64,000 nt of DNA, from positions 1,984,001 to 2,048,000 of the forward strand of contig CM070511.1 of assembly GCA_036346375.1 (NCBI GenBank), in the 5' to 3' direction. A program made the translations under genes and the position numbers. This DNA comes from Guadua angustifolia (Eukaryota > Streptophyta > Magnoliopsida > Poales > Poaceae). The notes beneath the pieces were generated by a model, which saw nothing but the letters and a program-made list of their open reading frames with translations, made no database searches and was not told the DNA's origin. Shown piece by piece: positions 10,967 to 22,016 of the stretch (position 1 is the first letter of the stretch; every line of letters begins with the position of its first letter).

Positions 10967-11307
10967 GCACTGAAGGTTGATCCTTCTGATGCTACATTAC
11001 TCGCAAACAGGAGTCTTTGCTGGCTTCGCTTAGGTGATGGAGAAAAGGCTTTGGAAGACGCGAAAATCATCACCCGAAGTGGGAAGAGGGCTACCATCGG
11101 CGAGGAGCAGCTCTAACGTTTCTGAAGGTGCAGCAGAAGAGCTCAATTTGACAATTTCATTGTTCATTTTATATCTGTCATGTCATTCGGCTGACCGTGT
11201 ACTTAAATTGTGTTCCTTGGGAGTACGAGAAAGCTTGTGAGGAATTCACCCGTGGTTTAGAGTTGGACCAGGAAAACGATGAGGTGGATAAATTGTTTTG
11301 GCAAAGA
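10967..11307 (+). pseudogene. TPR-domain gene relic (ankyrin/TPR-type), frameshifted
   Basis: Two exons of a tetratricopeptide-repeat gene. The first, 10967-11127, starts after a CAG acceptor and reads ALKVDPSDATLLANRSLCWL then LGDGEKALEDAKIITR, the A and B helices of a TPR. One base is missing after ACCCGA. In the shifted frame the repeat resumes as KWEEGYHRRGAALTFLK and ends at a GT donor. The second exon, from about 11221, reads EYEKACEEFTRGLELDQEND, the next TPR. The pattern fits plant proteins with ankyrin repeats followed by TPRs, though only the TPR part is present. Splice sites survive while the frame is broken, so the loss of function looks recent or the copy is a truncated duplicate. 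The upstream part may have been lost when the gypsy element arrived. Confidence 0.72.
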
Positions 11308-11815
11308 GATCCTTCGTTTCCACCAGCACTTACTTTTCTTCAATGACACGAGTGTGCGTAGGATGGATTAGGAGGATCGTTAACACTAGCTCATACTCCT
11401 GTCCTGTGTTGCTCTATGAATCCGAGTTGATCAATTACTGTGTTCGAGGTCCTGATCGACCTACCCTTACAGGGGGGGCGATGGAACTGAAGCAGAAGTA
11501 ATGCCTGCACGTCAGCAACAGAAGTAGAACTGAAGCAGAAGTAGTGTTTGATGCACACAATGCAGCAACACTATTAATTCTCACTGCATCCGGTTTGTGA
11601 GGATTATGTCTTGAACTGGCTCTTTGAGAAGAAAAGAAATTCCTCGTTGAAATGTCTGGCATGATGCGGGTGACTGTTCCTGGTTGTTTATTTCTCGCTG
11701 ATTTTTCATAGCATTTCTGGGCTGTTTGGTTAGAGGGATGGGACGATGAATAGATCTTTTCATGGCATTTCTGAGATCATCCAATCCTCTAAGAAATAGA
11801 ATGGGTTGATCTATC
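11308..11815. other. no gene seen
   Basis: Sequence downstream of the TPR relic, perhaps its decayed 3' end (GGGGCGATGGAACTGAAGC and a near repeat GAACTGAAGCAGAAGTA occur at 11477-11542). No frame or element can be supported. Confidence 0.4.
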
Positions 11816-12618
11816 TGTTGGACTATTAGGCATATTAATAATAAATCTATTCCGAAAATAAGATATAACAATAATTGAAGATAGAAAGATGAAATAAATA
11901 AACTAGACAGAAGCAATATGCCAATTGTAATGTTTATCTCATCCATATTATTAGATAAAAGAAAACAGAGATGTGGTTCGTATGCGTTACTGAGATGACG
12001 TGAAGACGTAGCCGAACCAATAGTAGATGTCGATGAAGATGAGAAGACGACGTAGTTGAAGCTGATCATCGGTGAAGAAGCCAGCGAGTAGTCGCGTAAA
12101 GATGCTTCCCAAAAATGTGATTTGCCCTCTCCCGGTGCAGGATCTCAAGGGCGCACGTTTCGGAGACCTGCTCTCCCAACAATCGGTACACGCCGGTGAA
12201 GGGACAGGGAAGACGGAGGTAGCGTAGTACCGAGGGAAGGCAAAAAGTTCAAAAGGTTGACACAACATGAGTTGGTTACGACTTCCGCCTAGAATCCGTT
12301 CCAGTGTTAACTACTTAGTCCCACACTGCAAAAATTGCAAAAGAGAACTATGCTTGCGCAAACCTGATTCCGCTGCACCATTTACGCGCATGTCACGTAC
12401 ACACCGCCTAGCGAGGCGAGCGAGCGCGCATGTTCTCTATTTTCTCTCCTCATGCTCTAGCATGGTGGAGGGAACCTTACCTTATAATGTGATCTTCATT
12501 CACCTCCATTAACAATATAGGACTATTGTATTTTCACCTTTCTTCTACCTAATAGGCCTTTGAGATTTTTCAAGAATTATTTGTGAATTTAATGAGTCTA
12601 GCCTAAATAATTCCAACA
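11816..12618. mobile_element. solo LTR, probably copia-type
   Basis: The 803-bp segment starts TGTTGGA and ends TCCAACA, a perfect 7-bp terminal inverted repeat of LTR type. It is flanked by CTATC (11811-11815) and CTATG (12619-12623), a 5-bp duplication with one mismatch. No primer-binding site, polypurine tract or coding sequence is attached, so this is the product of recombination between two LTRs. Read on the minus strand it contains GTGTGGGACTAAG, a motif common in plant copia LTRs, but orientation is not certain. Confidence 0.75.
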
Positions 12619-12806
12619 CTATGACCACATTATCCTTTATAACTATAAGGTTAGTAGTATAAAATGAAGAATGATATTATCTTACTAAAATTTATAAGGT
12701 GAACCAATCAACCAACCCATTCTTTTTCTTAGGTGAGCTGATCCCTGGAATCAATCACCCAACGTTCGGCGGGCTAGCCAATTTTTCTCCAAATAAAGGG
12801 CTGGTC

Positions 12807-12828
12807 TGGGCTGGGCTTTACCGGCCCA
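12807..12828 (+). promoter_or_regulatory. site II (TGGGCY) promoter cluster
   Basis: TGGGCT occurs at 12807-12812 and 12812-12817, and its complement GGCCCA at 12823-12828. Clusters of this element are typical of promoters of ribosomal-protein and ribosome-biogenesis genes in plants. They sit about 125-145 bp upstream of the ATG of the Utp12-domain gene, in agreement with its proposed role. Confidence 0.55.
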
Positions 12829-12951
12829 CCCGTGCACCCCTTCCCTACCTCCCTCGTCTCCGCGCCGCCGCCGCCGAACGCCTCTCCGTCGCTTCGCTTA
12901 TCCCGGATTCTTCTCTCCGCCAGCGCCGGCACCAACGGCGTGCCGAAGAAG

Positions 12952-15900
12952 ATGGTGGTGACCAAGGGCCCCACGCAGCGGCGCCGGCGGCGACCTGCCC
13001 AGTGCGCTCCCCTTCTCCCACCAGGTAAACATCCGCTCTTCTGTCTGTCCACAAGGTGTGCTGTTCCTCAGTCTTGGGATACCTTTTGTTTCCTAGCTCT
13101 CTCTCTCTCTCTCTCATCACTGACAAAATCACTCGTGTGCTTCTCTCTCTCGATGATGTTAGACACAATCCTTGAGGATGGTGCTGATCCGGAGTATAAT
13201 CTTGACGAACCATCCATGGAGGAGAAACTTGCGACTCTGAATCTGCCCAAAAAGGACAATGAGACAGCAAGTGATGATGCGAAAGACCAACCACACTCTA
13301 CAGTAATTGTGGTGCCACCTAGTGCGGATTCAGTCCATGTCTTGCTTAAGCAAGCTCTGCGGGCTGATGATCATGTATCGTTGCTGAATTGCCTATGCAA
13401 CAGAGATGACAGGGTATAGTTTTCTTTCCACCCCTTTCCTTTTCTGTGCAATGTTGTAATTATCAAAGCATCTGTTCCCCTGCCCTTCACTGCCCCCTAC
13501 TGGGACAGAAGTTTGCTTTACAAAATCAGGTTGTTTACTTTGTACCTGTCACCATTTGTTCATAGAAATTCAATTCAACTTACTGTTCTTTGACCTATAC
13601 AAGCTTTAGGTGACGTTACACAGACATGATTTCATCTTGAGTACATCGCACACCTTATCACTCTGTATGTTCCATTTGGGGATTCTACATGAGTGTGTTT
13701 TCCTGGTCGTGGAGACTCCATGACTGCAAATAGCTGCACAACTTCCCATGACTAGTAACACTAGGCTGAATCAAATAATCAGAAAGAGAATGTTTTCGAA
13801 TTTGAGCTCGCCCAGACCTTGGCCATTGTGTCTTTGGTTGGTTTTGCTTACTTTTTTTCCCCATAAATTGAGGGGGAACCCTCGGTTTCATTTCTTGAAA
13901 CCAGACAGTTTACCGCTACAGATAAAACAGAAACATAAACTTTTGTTCTGAACTCACTATGATCATCACCCACAGGAATTCATTACAACACAGCTCAAAA
14001 GACTGAGACATTTAAACTACACATTATTCTGTGTGTTGCCGGTGCCCACCCTTGAGCACAGATGAATGCTTTCGCAGCCACCTTCTGCAGGATCTTTGCT
14101 CCTACGGCCAACATGTCACGCTTTCTCTTGCCCTGCAGAAGAGACCACTGACTATTCCAGTAACAAATCATATGAATCACTGTTGTAGGATCCGTTAGCA
14201 ATTTGTTTTGGAAACACGATTGATTGCGTGTTTTCCATATGGTCCAGCAAATTGCTGCTATTCCAATTATCACTTTTCTCCTTATTCTCATGGGGAAGCT
14301 ATTCAACCAGCTCTGCATGAGCTGCTGAGCCCCTCCTGATAAATGTTTAATATCAAAAGCACACCTAAATACAACCCAAATGTATTTGGCTAATGGGCAG
14401 GTAAAGAAAAGATGGTCTACAGATTCAGCACATCCATAGAACTGGCATCCATCTTTCGCTTGACACCCTCGCCTCAACAGATTATCCTTTGTCAGGATGC
14501 TATTTCTTAGCATTGTGGCAATTTAACACTCCAAATAAAATTGTGTTGTCTTGCTGCTTTGACACTAAATTTTCATTTAGCACAAACTGACCAGAAATTA
14601 TTATCTGGATCAGTATCAAATTGAACATTTTCACACAGACTCTGGAGCTGTTGCCATTGTTGCTCTCTCCCCAAAAGCATCCTTTTGAATCTAATACAGT
14701 CATAACCTTCATTTGGCACCTTACAAACAGTGACTTCCTTAGTAAATGTCATGTTATACAGTCTGGGATTTTGATGTGCTAATGATGATTTATTTACCCA
14801 CACATCTTCCCAGAATCTTGTGCCTTTTCCATCCCCAATCTTTTTTGAACAAGAAGACTGATAAATAGGCTTCACCTCCATCAGCCCTGGCCAAAAATGA
14901 GAATCAGCAGGTCTGACCTTCACTTGGGGCAGAGCTTGATTTTTCAGGTATTTTTTCATGAGTAGCTGCTGCCATAACCCATTTCCTTCCTCTAATTGCC
15001 ATAACCACTTGCCAATGAGACTATCATTCATTACATTGAGATCCAATATCCCAAGTCCACCTCGGTCTTTAGGTATACAAACCTGTGACCAATTTACCAG
15101 ATTAGTATTTTTTAACCTCTTCAGTTTCATGCCAAAGAAATCTTGCCCTAAAATGGTCTATCATTTTAACAACCGCCCTAGGGATTAAAAAAAGAGATAT
15201 CATGTACAGGGGCACACTGGTAAGACTAGAATGGATTAAAATCAATCTGCCACCAATGGATAACCATCTACTTTGCCAGCATCCCAATTTCTTTTCCACT
15301 TTATCCTCAGTTGGTTTCCATTGAGAATTTGGCAACATCTTCTTATGAATTGGTATACCCAAATAAGAAAATGGCATGGATCCCAAGTTACGCATGAAAA
15401 TTTCACTGTAACTGTTTTGTTGAGTTGTGGCCTCCCCAAGCAAATAAATTTCATTCTTGTGAAAATTTGTCTTGAGGCCTGACATATGTTCAAATAAACA
15501 TTATTATCTTCAGGTTCCTTGCACTTACAAGGTCATTTTCCATCAATAACATTGTGTCATCTGCATACTGCAGTATTGACACACCACCTCCATCCACCAA
15601 ATGTGGTACCAAGCCTTTAATTAAACTTTCATCTTGTGCCTTTCTAATCAGAGGCGGAGCTGTTGGTGGGGCTAGGTGGGGCTGGAGCCCACCTGGCCCC
15701 ACCCAGCTAGATGCCAAGCAAAAAAACTCTGTTAACAAACATCACTCCCTTCACAATCATATTTGTAATAACTAACCCAGCTAACAACATAATAAAAAAT
15801 AAAGCACACTAACAGTTGAACTACTTATAACACTTAGATTGCAAATAGTGTCGCACTGCTCTTATTGTGCCTGACCATGGGTCACTAAGTACTCGGACGG

Positions 15901-18900
15901 GCTTGAGCACCCGCCGACTTACTATCTATTAATGAGGTGGCATTCAACTCTTCCCGAGTGAATTCCAACTCGTGATCTCTTTCTATGTGAAGAAGGTCTT
16001 CAATTTTGGCCTCGCATCAACCTTGTCTTTTTGAGGATATACATATATATATGATTGGTTATTTGTAGCGACGCCATAACAAAGTTGTTTTTCATGCCAT
16101 GATAGCCTTGCCTCGCCAAGTATCACGCTTTCATGCATATGTAGAGCCCCCTCTTGAAAGTTTCTCGCCCGCCAATCGCTTTCTAATCAATAGAGCCAAA
16201 CCATCTACTGCTATGTCAAATAACAATGGGGAGAGTGGATCACCTTGCCTCAACCTTTGATGAGTCCTGAAATATGGTTCTATCATCTCATTGACCTTGA
16301 TAGCCACATTTTCTCCCCTCACTACTTTCATAATCCAATCACACCATGTATTACCAAAGCATTTCATTTGTAAAACTTGATACAAAAAAGGCCATCTTAT
16401 CTTATCATATGCCTTTCCAAAGTCTTATCTTAAATAAGACTCCAGCACTTTTTGATCTATTAAATCTCATGTATTACCTCATGCAGAACCAGAACCCCTT
16501 CAATAATATACCTGCCTTTTAAAAATACTGTTATGTCAGTGAGATCAGCTTAGAAATCACACTATTTAATCTGTTTGTGAGCACTTTAGTGATGATCTTG
16601 TAGCTTACATTGAGCAGGCACATTCCCCTCGCTGAAAATCATCTATCAGTTTTTTGATATCATCCTTAATGATGTCCCAAAATTTCTGATAAAATCCATC
16701 TGGGAACCCATCTGGACTAGGGTCTTATTAATGTTCCATCTGAAAAACAGCTTCCTTGATTTCTTCCATACTAAACTCTTGTGTCAAAATTCTCTTTCTT
16801 GTTCTGTTAAATGGTGCATTTGCAATCACTCCATTTTTATATTACTTGCACAGGGAGGTCCAAATAACTCCTTGTACAATCTAGTAAAATACTCCAATAA
16901 TTCTTCATCTTCTTCAATCTCCTCTTCATCCTGCTGTACAGACCGAATTCTAGTTTTCTTTTTCTTCCCACTTGCTTTCATATGGTAGTATTTTGTATTG
17001 TTGTCTCCTTCCAACAACTCTTTTTCTTTGGATCTTTGTATCCGCTTAATCTCATCTTCTCTAAGCAGGAATCTCAATTGTTGTTCTAAATCACTTTTCT
17101 GCTGCCTATCTTCACTTGTCATCCCATGTTGTTAACATTTCTTATCCATTTGTTCTATAGCATTCAAAATTTCTTTCTTCCTTCTCCTATACTCTCCTTC
17201 TATCCTTATGTTTCAGCCCTTGAAATGGTGTCTCAATCTTCTCATTTTTATTTTGTCATTGGTCGTGATATTTAATCACATTAATTGTTGCCATAGATTC
17301 TGCTTGTGTTTCACCAAACTTAATTCCTAAAGCTGAGGACACATCCAATACAACCTCATCAGAAGTATCAAGTCGTGAGTAAGGATTATTTATATTGCCT
17401 GCTTTGGACGCTAATGCTTTAATCTTGGCTCTTTCCTTTGCTTTATCCACATTGTTGATGTCTTCATGTTCGATGAGTCTATTGCTGCTCCTGAGCACAG
17501 TATCTTGGTCTCCTTTCTTCTTGGCCTTCACACTTTTATCAGATGGTTCTTGGCTGTCATCAGACAACACTACCCCAATGTGAGCCACAAAATCCACAGA
17601 CTCCTGAGTATCAGCCTGATCTCTCTCTTCACTATCAGTGAATTTACGCCTGTCTAAATTATTATCCTGATCATTCATATCTTTTATTCCAGCATGGTCT
17701 GAACAACTAGCCTGACCTCCTTTCTCACCCACCTCCATATTTTGCATAAGATCTTCATGAACTTGGTTATGAGCTTCTTCATCTTCCAAAGCCTGTAGTT
17801 TTTCTGCAATTATCCTTAGCTATCTGTTCCATTTCTTCCATATTTAGTCCCATTGCTGTATCAGCTACTTGATTCCCTTTGGTTTCCTCAGTCTTGCTTA
17901 TGTCTTCTGCTTTGGAGTTGTTTTCATTCTTCTGTCTTTTCTATTCTCTGTTTGTTGAATCGATCCCTTCATTGCCCACCATTTCATCACCCACCATTTC
18001 ATCAGTCGTTCTTTTGCTGTTTCCTTCCTCACCAGCAACCCATCCTAATTCAACAGCAGATTCAAGTGAAGTAAACATCATACAGATAAGGTGGATCTCC
18101 TACTTCTGATTTAGGAGGGAGTCTGGTTATGCTCTTGACAACCACCTTGATCCTGACAATATCAAAATCTAGTACAGATAACGTATCTACTTCCATTACT
18201 CTACCAAGTGTAGACCCAAACTTCATAAAGACCTCTTAAGTTCATCAGGCACTCCCAAGTGCTCTGACCCAAATTACATGAAGGTTTGCTTTAGCAATAG
18301 CTGCAGAACTCCATTTGGTCACTTTGACAGATGCACCAGAACCACATAGATCAAATTTTGGGAATCTCCTGAACTCTTCCAATCTCTCCATTGATGGAAA
18401 GACATGAGAAAAGTATTTGTACTATTCGGTTTGGCCTTCCACTCCCATTTCCAAGGAAACTGAACTGAAAAATCTTCTTCCAACTGACTGTGTGTTAAGC
18501 TGCCTAACAATACAGTGACCAAACCCATCACATTGTTCCTATTGTCCTTAACTGTTGGCTTTGAATGATGACATTGCAGCCACTGGTTTGGGCTGATGAG
18601 GCCACACACGTTTAGATGTTGTATGAGTATCTTTCCCACAGATATGACACCACACCTTTTTCATGCAATCCTTAGAACCATGACCTACTTCTCCACATTT
18701 TCTACAATCAATTTTCTTCCCTACACTAGCAACAGTATCAGCTGCAGTAGATATTACCTCATTCTGCTGCTGCTGCTGCTGCTGCTGACGGCCTGGTGGT
18801 GCACTGGATTCAGCCTGATGAAGCTTGATTCACCCCACTTCGTACAGGGCCATGCTGATGTTGGGGATGACTCCGAGATGGGTATGACGCCTGCCTCTGG

Positions 18901-21223
18901 CCCTGCTGCCCACCGGCGTGCCCTGGCTTGCCTGATGATGCGGATGTGTTGGCCTCCAAGTGAATCCACCTCTGTTGCCCTGTTCCCCAAATCTCATGTT
19001 CTGATCATGATTCGGTCTTCCATGATGACCACCTTGCTGCCCTGTTCCATTCGCCATCTCTTTGTTGGGGTCACCGCTTAGGCTGATGTCACCTTGTTCT
19101 TGATGGATCTCGTGCAGCCTGCTTGTACAAGCCCTCCGCCGGAATCCTACCTAAGTGCTCGCTGCCTCCAACCCCTACTTGCGGCCACTCCTCTACCAAC
19201 GCCGCCAATAGTGATGTACCTATGCGCTGATTTGGTACGCACCTCCAACCTCCTCCAATATTGATGCGCGAATGTGTGGTGGTTTTCTAGAGATGCCCCA
19301 GCAGCGGCTCGAGATGGGCAAATCGATCTAGATTGCCATCTTCGAGGGGTGGTAGAGTCCTTCTGCTCCCATCCGTATTTGAACCTCCACGCCTAGATCC
19401 GAGGATTGTTCATCGCTACAGTTCATAATTGGTCAAATTGTAATTGTTCATTGCAAGATTTTATAGGAGATTTTTGGGATCGGGGACTAGGGATGGGAGA
19501 GAGACAAGCCATTTTCTACAGCATGCCATCAGCAGAAAACCCGTTGGTTTTTCTTACTGCTCCATGTTTAATGATTTTCTTCAAATTGACCAAGGGTCAA
19601 GTTTATTGAACCCAAAGTTACTATGATCCATGTGTTTGTTGTTAACCGAGCACAAAAATCAATCCTCGTCTTGACCAAAGTTAGTCTAATTCGGTCTATT
19701 CTGTCTGCCTTCTTATGAGAAAAAAGGAAAAGACTTCTGACCAGAACCCCGAAACTCCCATGCTGCAAATGAACTTGACAAGAACAACTTATCTCCAGAC
19801 TCCAGTCCTTAGTTTTTTTTGAAACACCTGTCCTGGCCTTCGTTTATTGACTAATTATTCCACTAGGGCTAACCTACCAGTTATTAACAGCTGTTATATA
19901 CTAACATTGAGAATTTATCTATATCAATTATTCAATGCAATTAGGTCATCAAATCTGATAGTTTCAATGTTGGCTTATGTGCAGGTTATTGTAAAGTCAA
20001 TATCATTTCTAACACCAGCAGACGCTGTGAAGCTTCTCAAGTTCTTCATAATGCTTATGCAATCTAGGTAGGATAATGCTTTAGAGGTATTTTGTCAATT
20101 CACTACAGAAGAAGTGTTCGGGACATGTTATGTGGTGCATGTTGGCACATCGCTTTAATTCATTCTGTTTGCTTACATCTTTGGCTGGATCATCATGGGC
20201 CACTCAAATAATGTTTCTGCTTTGATACTCGTAAAATTTTTATCGCATTTTGACACGAAGGTCTTATTTCTGGCTATACTTTGACACAAAGGGGTGCAGT
20301 ACTGGTTTGTTTGCTTCCATGGCTGCAAACTTTGCTTAGTCGACACATGAGCAGCATAGTATCTCAGGAGTCTTCTCTGGTGCTACTCAACTCACTATAT
20401 CAGGTTCGTATTTGTTTTCAATTGCATTAATAGTATGTAGCACCATATCTGCGAAGGATATATCAATAATGTAGCTGCTGTCTCTGACCATTTGAAAGGC
20501 AATCTGTTAGGAAGATGGATTTTTTTGTACTCTTACTAGAATTGTGCATGCCAACGCTTTACATGTGCTTTGAAGGAACCACTATTCTCACAAAGTGAAA
20601 TATGCATTTGCAATTGCTGATGCTCCATGCTAATATAGATTTTTACTACCCCATCCACGTAAAATGAGTTTGAGAGGTTTCTTTACCTATGCTGTTAGAG
20701 ATAAAATATGATTTGTGCCGGATTTAAGAATCCTCTCTTAGACACCACATTGCGGCCTTCTTGAGTGATGCTGCATCTGGATGTCTACGACTAGGCAATG
20801 TAGTCTCTGCAAATTTGTGGAGCGTCAGAACTTATTTTGAATATGCCAGTCTGAGTGCTCTAGTGCAGACATGTACAGCAATCAAAAGTCATGTTTATTT
20901 TCGGATGCTAACATTACTGACTGCATGTCTTTCAGCTTATCGATGCAAGAACGTCAACAACCTTCAAATCGGCTCTTGAACTCTCTACTTGTCTAGATTG
21001 TCGATTCAATGAGGTTAGTTTCCTCCCACCAGGAAACATGATCGTTTTGAGCATTGCAAACACATAGTAATTAAGCATGTTCCAGATTGTTGATGGTGAA
21101 TCTGACGACGAAGAGGGAGCCCCACTGATAATTTATGAGGACAAGGAGACTGACGGGGAAGAATCTGAAGTTGATGATATGGAAACTGATGGGGAGAGTG
21201 AAGATCATCTGGGATGTTACTGA
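12952..21223 (+). CDS. Utp12-domain protein (WDR43/UTP5-like C-terminal domain), 6 exons
   Basis: Exons 12952-13024, 13163-13413, 19985-20067, 20292-20403, 20936-21013 and 21086-21223 all have GT-AG borders and keep frame at every junction, giving 244 residues. The start follows an AAG ATGG context. Residues 1-24 are basic (PTQRRRRRP). About 33-52 is acidic (EDGADPEYNLDEPSMEEKL). About 70-195 is the Utp12 fold (SADSVHVLLKQAL, VKLLKFFIMLMQSR, LVCLLPWLQTLLSRHMSSIV, LIDARTSTFKSALELSTCL). The C-terminus is acidic. WDR43/UTP5 proteins are small-subunit-processome factors acting on pre-rRNA in the nucleolus. They are usually over 600 residues with an N-terminal WD40 propeller, which is missing here. 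The gene may encode a domain-only version or be a 5'-truncated duplicate with a new first exon. Intron 1 has a (CT)n tract at about 13097-13115. Intron 2 (6.57 kb) holds a LINE. Confidence 0.8.
13995..17122 (-). pseudogene. LINE ORF2 remnant: reverse transcriptase and zf-RVT, endonuclease absent
   Basis: From 17122 leftwards: the pre-RT linker (EKELLEGDNNTKYYHMKAS), RT palm motif region (HQRLRQGDPLSPLLFDIAVD at about 16290-16210), the catalytic YADD box (GGVSILQYADDTMLLME near 15600-15530), the thumb (FSYLGIPIHK at about 15370), the connector (RGGLGILDLNVMNDSLIGKW near 15050) and the zf-RVT region (TKDNLLRRGCQ, SVDHLFFTCPLAKYIW near 14490-14380). The linker follows ORF1 within about 130 bp, so the roughly 700-bp endonuclease segment is deleted. 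A 528-bp insertion splits the RT palm. Multiple frame breaks. Confidence 0.8.
15651..16178. mobile_element. unclassified 528-bp insertion in the LINE, 11-bp target duplication
   Basis: CTTTCTAATCA occurs at 15640-15650 and again at 16179-16189. Between them is foreign sequence that splits the LINE reverse transcriptase exactly between LALLIRK and AQDESLIKGL. The insert starts GAGGCGGAGCTGTTGG and ends CTCGCCCGCCAATCG, without clear terminal inverted repeats. The duplication length would fit a Mutator-like or SINE-type insertion. If the element instead begins CAGAGGCGGAGC, as some hAT elements do, the duplication would be 8 bp. Confidence 0.7.
17256..19057 (-). pseudogene. LINE ORF1 remnant (CCHC nucleic-acid-binding protein)
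   Basis: ORF1 reads right to left in several frames. A Gly/Arg-rich start lies at about 19057-18830 (GGHHGRPNHDQNMRFGEQG). Near 18720-18590 a CCHC-type segment reads CRKCGEVGHGSKDCMKK followed by VWCHICGKDTH. The end (17789-17256) is acidic and ends in a LDTSDEVVLDVSSALGIKF-like tail. In intact plant LINEs this protein coats the RNA. Frame breaks inactivate it. A short CTG/CAG repeat (about 18770-18787) lies inside. Confidence 0.7.
19559..19984 (+). other. remainder of intron 2 of the Utp12-domain gene
   Basis: Intron sequence between the LINE and exon 3, AT-rich, ending in TTATGTGCAG. Nothing else is recognised. Confidence 0.6.
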
Positions 21224-22016
21224 TGCTTTTGAGCACTAAGATAGAAGTGAGGACACGAGCATCTGATCGATTGACTCGTGCCCTCCCAGGGCTGATGCCT
21301 CATGTGTGGAGTTGGCAAATTAAGCTCATGATGTTCTAGGATAATTCTTGATCACTTTGTACTCGATTGCTGGCTGACACGTCTGGATTCATGGTACAGT
21401 ACCGTTCAATTTTTGATGAGGTTTTCATTTGACACTTATGGTGGAAATGGGTAATTCGGTCGAGCTTGTACGTGCTTGCTCGTATCATCTGCTTTTGATA
21501 GTAAGAGAATCAAAGTATGGACTACCGTCGACGCAAGATTCTAGTGATGGACCACAGAATTAGCAGTAATGAAGCTGTATATACAGCTATGAATATGCAT
21601 GCATGGTAGTAGCTAGGATATATAACAGCTGCATTGCATGCACTCCTTAGCTTTATTTATCCATACGTGATACATGTGGTTGCTTACTTCCGTAAAGAGT
21701 CCGTCAAGCAAGAGCACATGCAACTATAGACATAACACACACACGCACACTTGTACGTTACTTATCAATCACATGCTCCATTTATATAGGAGTGGCTAGC
21801 TCATATTTTTCTCAAATGCGCTTGAGAAGTGTGTATCCGTTTGCACCAAGAAGCTAGACGATATGCATGCATATTAGAGCTAAGATCATATGTAAAGCTA
21901 ACTAGCTAGCTAATACGACCAGATGCAGCTAGCTAGCAGCTGGTTCATCCAATATTAATTACTAGCTAGCACCAGACATTTATATATATATACGCGCGAT
22001 GCAGGTGATCGATCGA
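21224..22016. other. intergenic region, 3' ends of convergent genes
   Basis: Holds the 3' flank of the Utp12-domain gene (plus) and of the Gly/Cys-rich gene (minus), which converge here. A short CA-rich microsatellite (about 21739-21751) and many AGCTAGCTAG tetranucleotide runs are present. No further gene or element is seen. Confidence 0.5.

Larger units (their letters stand above)
13853..19542 (-). mobile_element. L1-like LINE inserted in intron 2 of the Utp12-domain gene
   Basis: A non-LTR retrotransposon on the minus strand with its 3' end, marked by an oligo(T) run on the plus strand, at about 13852. It is flanked by GTTGGTTTTGCTTACT (13837-13852) and GTTGGTTTTTCTTACT (19543-19558), a 16-bp target-site duplication with one mismatch that fixes both ends. 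Order from the 5' end: untranslated leader, ORF1 with a CCHC knuckle, then the RT region and a zf-RVT C-terminus. The apurinic endonuclease that should precede RT is missing. Many stops and frameshifts mean the copy cannot move. Confidence 0.88.

Noticed and set aside
11719..12740. A MITE containing the solo LTR (GGGCTGTTTGGTT at 11721 and AACCAATCAACCAACCC near 12703)
   Set aside because: The two ends do not align well as inverted repeats and no target duplication could be found.
18770..18787. Triplet repeat as a possible functional microsatellite
   Set aside because: Only about six CTG units, inside dead LINE ORF1; nothing suggests expansion or function.
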